Shown: one piece after another, positions 58,838-64,000 of the stretch
Layout: every line of letters starts with the position of its first letter
Position numbering within the stretch: the stretch's first letter is position 1
Assembly (NCBI GenBank): GCA_038380435.1
Contig: JAWZYU010000013.1
Location: forward strand, 65,242,446 to 65,306,445
Source: Ryuthela nishihirai
Lineage: Eukaryota; Arthropoda; Arachnida; Araneae; Heptathelidae
Length of the DNA stretch: 64,000 nt
Reading direction: 5' to 3'
Notes under the pieces: model-generated
Told to the model about the DNA's origin: nothing
What the model saw: the letters and a program-made list of their open reading frames with translations, nothing else
Databases searched by the model: none
Program-made: the position numbers and the translations under genes

Positions 58838-59254
58838 TTATTCTTGAAGTGGGATATTCAAAACTGGTTTTAGATTTTCCAAACAAGGTGGAACCATGTC
58901 AGTTACTCTGCTGTGCAATTTCTTCAAAAATTTCATCACTAATGAAAATCTTAAAAAAAAAATCGTACACTGTTTCAGCAGTTTCATTTCCCCCCCCCCA
59001 GGGCTACCTATGAATGCATGCTCTTTTGGTAAAAATGTGTTTTTTTCAAGCTTAGCCCATTCAGCAGGAAGTTGCTCAGCTATGGAAGTGGCAGGTTCAT
59101 CTTCTGAATCACTGCAACTTTCACTGGATGGCTCAAACAATTGAATTTGTTCTTCATCTACATCTGGATCAAAAAATGTTTCATCATTTAGTAGGCTATC
59201 AGCATTGGGAAAATTCTTCAAATTCATCTGAGTCCCCAAAATATTACAAAAAAG

Positions 59255-61845
59255 TTAAGTTTAGAAATAGCCAAAATAACTTCAGATTGTGATATAGGGC
59301 CAACATTAAAGCCAGTAATACATCTATCATCACTTCAAACAATGAGAGTAGAATTAACCACATTGTTTAGAACATCACTGAAATGCTCAGCCCACCTAGC
59401 CATGACAGAATCCTCAACTTCTATAACCTTACCTTGTTTATCCTTCAATCCCTGTATACCTGTCCTTTTTCTACCACATTAACTATCTGGTACAGCTCTC
59501 TGCTGTTGTGCTGCCTAACTGCTTCCTCAGCTTTGTCAGGCAAGCCATCAAGCCAAAGATTTTATCAGCAGCTAACTGATCCTTTACTCGTTTATTAAGC
59601 TCTCTGTAATGCTTTCTATTAGGACTAGTCAGGTATTGATTAAGGACATTCCTGCAATTGTTTCTTTCCTAAAATAGACTCAAGTGCCTTATCACTCAGA
59701 TAATTTTGCCTCCTCTGCCCCTTTTTTCCTAAAAGAGTACTGTTAGTGTCCATAAAAGCCTGTTTAAAATTATCCCATTCTTCCTCAACTTCAGTAGTAA
59801 GCATACCATAACTGTCATAAATGACTAAGTAACCTATCATGGTAAGCTTTGGCTATAACTGGGTCTTTCAGAGCTTCGGTATTAAAAGTAAATTTTTTCA
59901 CCCTAGCACATCACTTTTTAAGTTTAAGTTGCAAGACACTTTTAACAAGGTAATGGTCAGATCCAATTTCAGCTCCCCTATATGACCTGGTATTCCTGAC
60001 AGAACTAGCCCATTTGCTGTTAATTAATACATAATCATATTCTTATGCAGTCCATCTGGTGAAACCCATGTGTACTTATGTATATCGCAATGTTTGTAAT
60101 AATTGTTAGTTATTCTGAATCCATTGAGTTTACTTACCTGTAGGAGATGTTGCCCATTGCATCTACCAATACTAAAAAGGGCCTATTACTCCTTCCCAAA
60201 GGTCAGAGTCAGTACCGACTTTGGCATTGAAGTCACCTAGAACAAGGGTAATATCTCCTTTCTTGACAGAATTCAAAATATCCTGAAGTTGTCCATAAAA
60301 CCTATCCTTCTCATCCTCATCGGCATCCTCAGTTGGAACATAACTGCAAATAGCATTCAAGTCTTTAACGCTTGTCTGAAATTTTGCTGTAAGAAACCTT
60401 TCATTAATGCACTCATGTGCTAGAAGAGTATTACTAGCGTGTCTGCTGAGAAGCAGACCCACGCCTTGGTGATACTTATTGTCGTCCCTCCCTGAAAAGA
60501 GAAACTTAAGATTATTTTTAAGAATCTGACCTTTATCTGTCCATCTGGTCTCTTGCAAGCCGAGAATATCTAAATTGTAGTGGTGGAATTCTTGTGTGAG
60601 GACATCAAGAGAAAAAGCTCTGTGCAGAGTCCTCACATTCCAACCACCTATGGAGGGAAAATGATTACTGGGATGTTTAAAGAAACTCTGTTTATTGAGA
60701 GAGGGAATTAATGAGAGAGGGAATCCCTTTGGAAGGGGGAGTTGTGATGCCCCATCGTTCACTTTTGCTTTACCTTAACCAGTTTTGTTTAATTTACGTT
60801 ATATTTATCATTTTGGGGATTTTTATATCCTTTTTGGCATCACAGCACTCATTTCCAAGATATAGGAGTTGCGCATGCGCAACTCTGATCTTCCGACTGT
60901 CAACTGCTATAGTGTGTGCACAAGTACACCCCCCTTCTTGCGTCATGGCTTGCGTCATTCGTCATTTTATGTAAATGTCTTTTTTCATGCAACGTGACAC
61001 GTGTCTGGTTCTTATTTTAAACCGGTGACTTGCTAGTCACAGCGGCAGTGAATTAAGGTAGTAGGCAGCAGAGAGCAGTGAGTTGTGTAGAGAGAGAGAG
61101 TGCCTAGTGCACGGAGTTGTAGAGTGAGAGAGGAGGAGAAGAGAGTACGTTGTAGCACGGTGAGTTGATATTTTGAAAATAAATCTGTTTGTTATTTTAA
61201 ACCTTTTGAATCTTTACAGTTTTTTCTCTTGAGCAACACGAATTTAGATTGATAGCATCTAGACTTTTGACAATCAATTTTGATTCTAACTATTTACTCA
61301 TTAATGTTCGCTGGCATTTTGAACCCTACTTTAAACTTATTCTATTGTTTGGCAATTTGTTAATTATTGCCTGGCGCCCGTCTCAGCTATCCGGAGCATA
61401 AAACTAATTGGATCAGGAAAAAGGTCCAATTTTAAAGTATTTTGCATATTATTTGGAGCGTTACAGAATGCCAACAATATCAAACAGACCCCTAATCGCA
61501 GACATGGGGCAAAGACCCGTTCCCCCACCACTAACGACTGGAAGACTTCCCCCAATGTAGAATTTGACGATGTCAGTAGAAGCAAAGAGTTCAGGTGCCT
61601 GCGATGACCTCTTCTCAGGATTATCCACCAGCTACTAAACATATCCTGTGAATCCATTCACTTGGGGCTGTCAACCCACAAACAAACAGAAAACACAGCA
61701 AAAGATTTTCCCTCCACAGAAGCCCACCAGTGCAGCAAAATCAGGATCCATAATCAAGCTCAGAGCCATATATCTGTCCAGTCCAGTGGGTTTATATGTT
61801 CAGCACTAGGATCATGTGTGGTTGACAACTCCTCAGCAAGGTACT
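59255..61845 (-). pseudogene. RTE-like LINE copy H, split by piggyBac and an LTR
   Basis: A minus-strand copy whose 3' two-fifths is missing beyond the piggyBac boundary at 59255. It starts in the RT N-terminal region (KPSS, PITQSEVIL-like at about 59290) and continues through the linker to the endonuclease at 60762-60172, which is well kept: GGWNVRTLHRAFSLDV, LGLQETRWTDKG, GVGLLLSRHAS, LVLGDFNAKVGTDSDLW. The LTR at 60743-61465 interrupts the gene just upstream of the endonuclease, and the leader resumes at 61466. The 5' end fades near 61845. Confidence 0.85.
60743..61465 (+). repeat. Gypsy-family LTR in LINE H, with a purine-tract remnant
   Basis: 723 bp, TGTGATGCCCC...GCGTTACA, the same family as the Gypsy at 16951-29769 but on the + strand. 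It is preceded at 60731-60741 by GGAAGGGGGAG, the matching polypurine tract, and about 10 more bases of internal sequence. It is therefore a 3' LTR with a scrap of the element body, not a clean solo LTR. GAAT precedes the insert and follows it (61466-61469), a possible 4-bp target duplication. AATAAA at 61178-61183 is a candidate polyadenylation signal. Confidence 0.85.
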
Positions 61846-63026
61846 AAACACAAAAAAGATTTAAAATAATTCTATCTGGTTAATCATTCCTCCCTTCCCC
61901 TTCAAATGCCCCTTACTCCAAACAACTTACAACAAAAACATTCCCCCCTACACACAGCCATAAAAAGCTACCAACTCCCACTTCCAAACAACATGACCAT
62001 AACATTACAAAACAATTCACTAACACTTTCACCAACAACCTTCCTAATATTAGATAATTTCAATTCCAAAATATCTTAAATAACTTATTATTTATCATAT
62101 CTTATTGAAATTTTGAAAAAACAACAGAGTGATATTAATTATTCCTATTCTGGCTATCATTAAAAATCCTTCATTAAATATTATACATATGCACTTACCT
62201 CTATCTGCATAGACATGCTATCCCAAGGAGTTAGGAAACAAAAATGGTGGAAAAAGTCAAATTTAACTTCACATTCTCGTCAAATCACATACATGACTTC
62301 ACGTTACCCACCCAAAAGAAACAAATCAAAGAACCATAGGCCACCAACAGTTACGTTTCTATGACATATTTTACACCTCGACATCATATGCTCCTTGAGC
62401 AGTGCCATTGTTGGCTGAGGACCGTGAACAACAAACCAACCTAAAAAATTTGTGGCAAAAAGTTGTAGACTTCTTTGCTAGATAAAAACTGGTGCAGATG
62501 TAGCATAACTTTAAAAGATCGATAATGATAAAAAACCATAGATGTGAAAACAAAAGTTTAATGATAATATAAAGTCAACTAACTGAGCAAATACAGTTGT
62601 AGCCAATATTCAGGGACTTTTTTTTATCATAGATAGGCAAATGTACAAAGGCATACATGGAGACATGTGCAACTGCATGTTAGCAGAGCTGTGCAAGATT
62701 TATCTGTTTTTTCTTCATTCTACTGAACACGTTACATTCACAGAACTTAAAACTCTTGGTGGTTTCAGTTTTACTTTCAAAAATTACACTCTGAATGATG
62801 AAAATAATTTTTAGAAAAAATTTAATTACACTATGAATGAAGAAAATAATTTTAGAAATATTAAAGTAAGCTTTAATGAGAAAATAAATTGAGAATATAA
62901 AAATTCTTATTCAATAATTGCATTTAAAAATCCTACAGTTTTACCTGAATACAAAGAAGGTTTTTGGTTAATTTCAGGAGCATTTCAAAACCTGACAGGA
63001 AAGTGTATTGGCAACCATTTAATTTA
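61846..63026. other. no gene seen
   Basis: AT-rich DNA without recognisable coding, tRNA or repeat motifs. The next exon of the L1-family gene was looked for here and not recognised. Confidence 0.4.
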
Positions 63027-64000
63027 CACTGAAGAACCAAAACATTATGATCAACGTGTCTTTATGTAAATCAAAGCAATTGCAAGTAAATGATGAAGCA
63101 TGTGAAGGTCTTGAAATGGTATAAATAACACCTGATACTGAGCTTTATTAATCAGTGTTATTCTTGTTCTTTAGATGGAAAAGGCAGTGGACTTAAGTGA
63201 GTTTGACAATGGCTGAATTGTAATATCCAGACAACTGGGTCAGAGCATTTCCTAGATGGCAAGGCTTGTTGGGTGCTCACAGTCAGCCATGGTTAGTACC
63301 TTCAGAAAGTGATCCAAGGAGGGAAAAACCACAAATTGCTGGCAAGATATGGGCCAACCATGGCTCATTGATGCTAGAGGTGAGCGAAGGCTATCCCATA
63401 TGGTATGAGCCAATAGAAGGGATACTGTGGCACAATTCGCTTGTAATTTGAATGCTGGTGATGGGAGTAATATGTCACAACACACTGTACATCGAACCTG
63501 CTGAAAATGGGGCTGTGTAGCTGCAGGCCACTCCGAGTGCCCATGCTAATCTCTGTTCACCATCGAAAGCACCTGCAATGGGCACGTGAGCATCAAAACT
63601 GGACCTTGAATGATTGAAGGAAGGTCATCTGGTCTGATGAATCTTGTTTTCTGTTGCACCACGTGGACAGCCAGGTACATGTGCATCATTTATCTGGGGA
63701 AGTGTTGGCACCAGGATGCACTGTGGGACAAAAACAATCCGGTGGAGGAAGTGTAATGCTTTGGGCAATGTTCTGCTGGGAAACCCTGTGTCCAGTCAGT
63801 CATGTGTGAGAAACTATGACATCTACCACTTGCCTAAACATCATTGCAGACCAGGAACATCCTTTCATGGCAACTAGTAGTGCCTTTCAGCAGAATAATG
63901 CCCCATGCCATACTGTCCGGATTGTTCGAGAATGGTTCAGGGAACATGAGGAAGACTTCCAGGTATTACCCTGCCTCCAAATTTCCCAAACTTCAATCCA
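63027..64000 (+). pseudogene. Tc1-like transposon, cut by the window end
   Basis: Starts CACTGAAGAACCAAAACATT after TA (63025-63026). ATG at 63175 opens MEKAVDLSEFDNG followed by a stop, then the DNA-binding region continues in other frames (MARLVGCSQSAM). The catalytic half from about 63620 reads VIWSDESCFLLHHVDSQVHV, PGCTVGQKQSGGGSVMLWAM and FQQNNAPCHTVRIVREWF, where the usual QDN is QNN. It is therefore a decayed Tc1/mariner-type transposase. The 3' end lies beyond 64000. Confidence 0.85.

Larger units (their letters stand above)
56734..59239 (-). pseudogene. piggyBac transposase, broken and catalytically incomplete
   Basis: The acidic N-terminus lies at 59239-58838 (FDPDVDEEQIQLFEPSSES). 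After an interruption, the DDE-type domain runs in pieces: 57503-57147 (KGYFSLVILMSQVHKSRLQL, PIYGETMSRERFQLISQFLN, VLDESHEIQG with the first catalytic Asp), 57223-56903 (CFGIKVYKICESSTGY, NNWYTSPDL) and 56949-56734. In active family members the residue before NWYTS-type sequence is Asp; here it is Asn. The coding region ends at WRKRGQ, before the third Asp and the C-terminal Cys-rich finger. Frameshifts separate all pieces, so it is a relic. Confidence 0.85.
56680..59254 (-). mobile_element. piggyBac element with transposase remnant (PB-C)
   Basis: Bounded by TTAA at 56676-56679 and 59255-59258. The left end CCCTTACAGTGTCCAGCC equals the PB-A right end; the other end, ATTACAAAAAAG before TTAA, matches the reverse of the PB-A left end. 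It encloses a minus-strand piggyBac transposase. The flanks are both LINE-derived but do not match each other, so the original insertion site has been rearranged. Confidence 0.75.

Overview
This window is animal nuclear DNA: AT-rich, with a spliced gene whose exons lie tens of kilobases apart and almost everything between them derived from transposable elements. The mix (RTE-like and I-like LINEs, a Ty3/Gypsy retrotransposon, tRNA-derived SINEs, Tc1, hAT, piggyBac and a Harbinger-like element) suggests an invertebrate with a large genome. An arthropod is plausible, but no single feature fixes the phylum. There is no sign of prokaryotic gene organisation.

Host gene: two short exons on the + strand, 6181-6301 and 55644-55762, join in frame into one continuous 80-residue stretch that reads like the C-terminal half of a ribosomal protein L1-family protein, most likely mitochondrial uL1m (MRPL1). 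The intron between them is about 49.3 kb and starts with a GC rather than a GT donor. Neither the earlier exons nor the last ones could be found.

Layout. 283-3862: decayed RTE-like LINE on the minus strand. 3863-5820: decayed I-like LINE (RT end, RNase H, zinc-binding tail) interrupted by a palindromic element that recurs at 8413-8690. 7.1-13.6 kb: old repeats and two SINEs. 13957-34086: a stack of nested insertions. A + strand RTE-like LINE received a minus-strand RTE-like LINE; a 12.8-kb Gypsy element inserted at the 5' end of the second LINE; a third, nearly intact RTE-like LINE inserted into an extra LTR inside the Gypsy element; and a piggyBac-type element split the 3' half of the first LINE. 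34.2-42 kb: a Harbinger-like element carrying a SINE and a near full-length LINE that itself carries a SINE. 42.5-50.4 kb: two Tc1 remnants and a hAT element with a broken transposase. 51.6-54.6 kb: another RTE-like LINE. 55.9-59.3 kb: piggyBac ends and a broken piggyBac transposase with a 44-bp minisatellite inside it. 59.3-61.8 kb: an RTE-like LINE split by an LTR. 63.0-64.0 kb: a third Tc1 element running off the window.

Target-site duplications can be read directly for most insertions, so much of the order of events can be reconstructed. No transposon protein gene in the window is intact; the best is the RTE-like ORF at 23158-26343, which has two small frame breaks. I found no convincing new defence, biosynthetic or regulatory system. 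The most notable items are the transposon-filled GC-AG intron, the depth of the nest, the LTR sitting between gag and pol, and a piggyBac element that holds a copy of its neighbouring LINE sequence.
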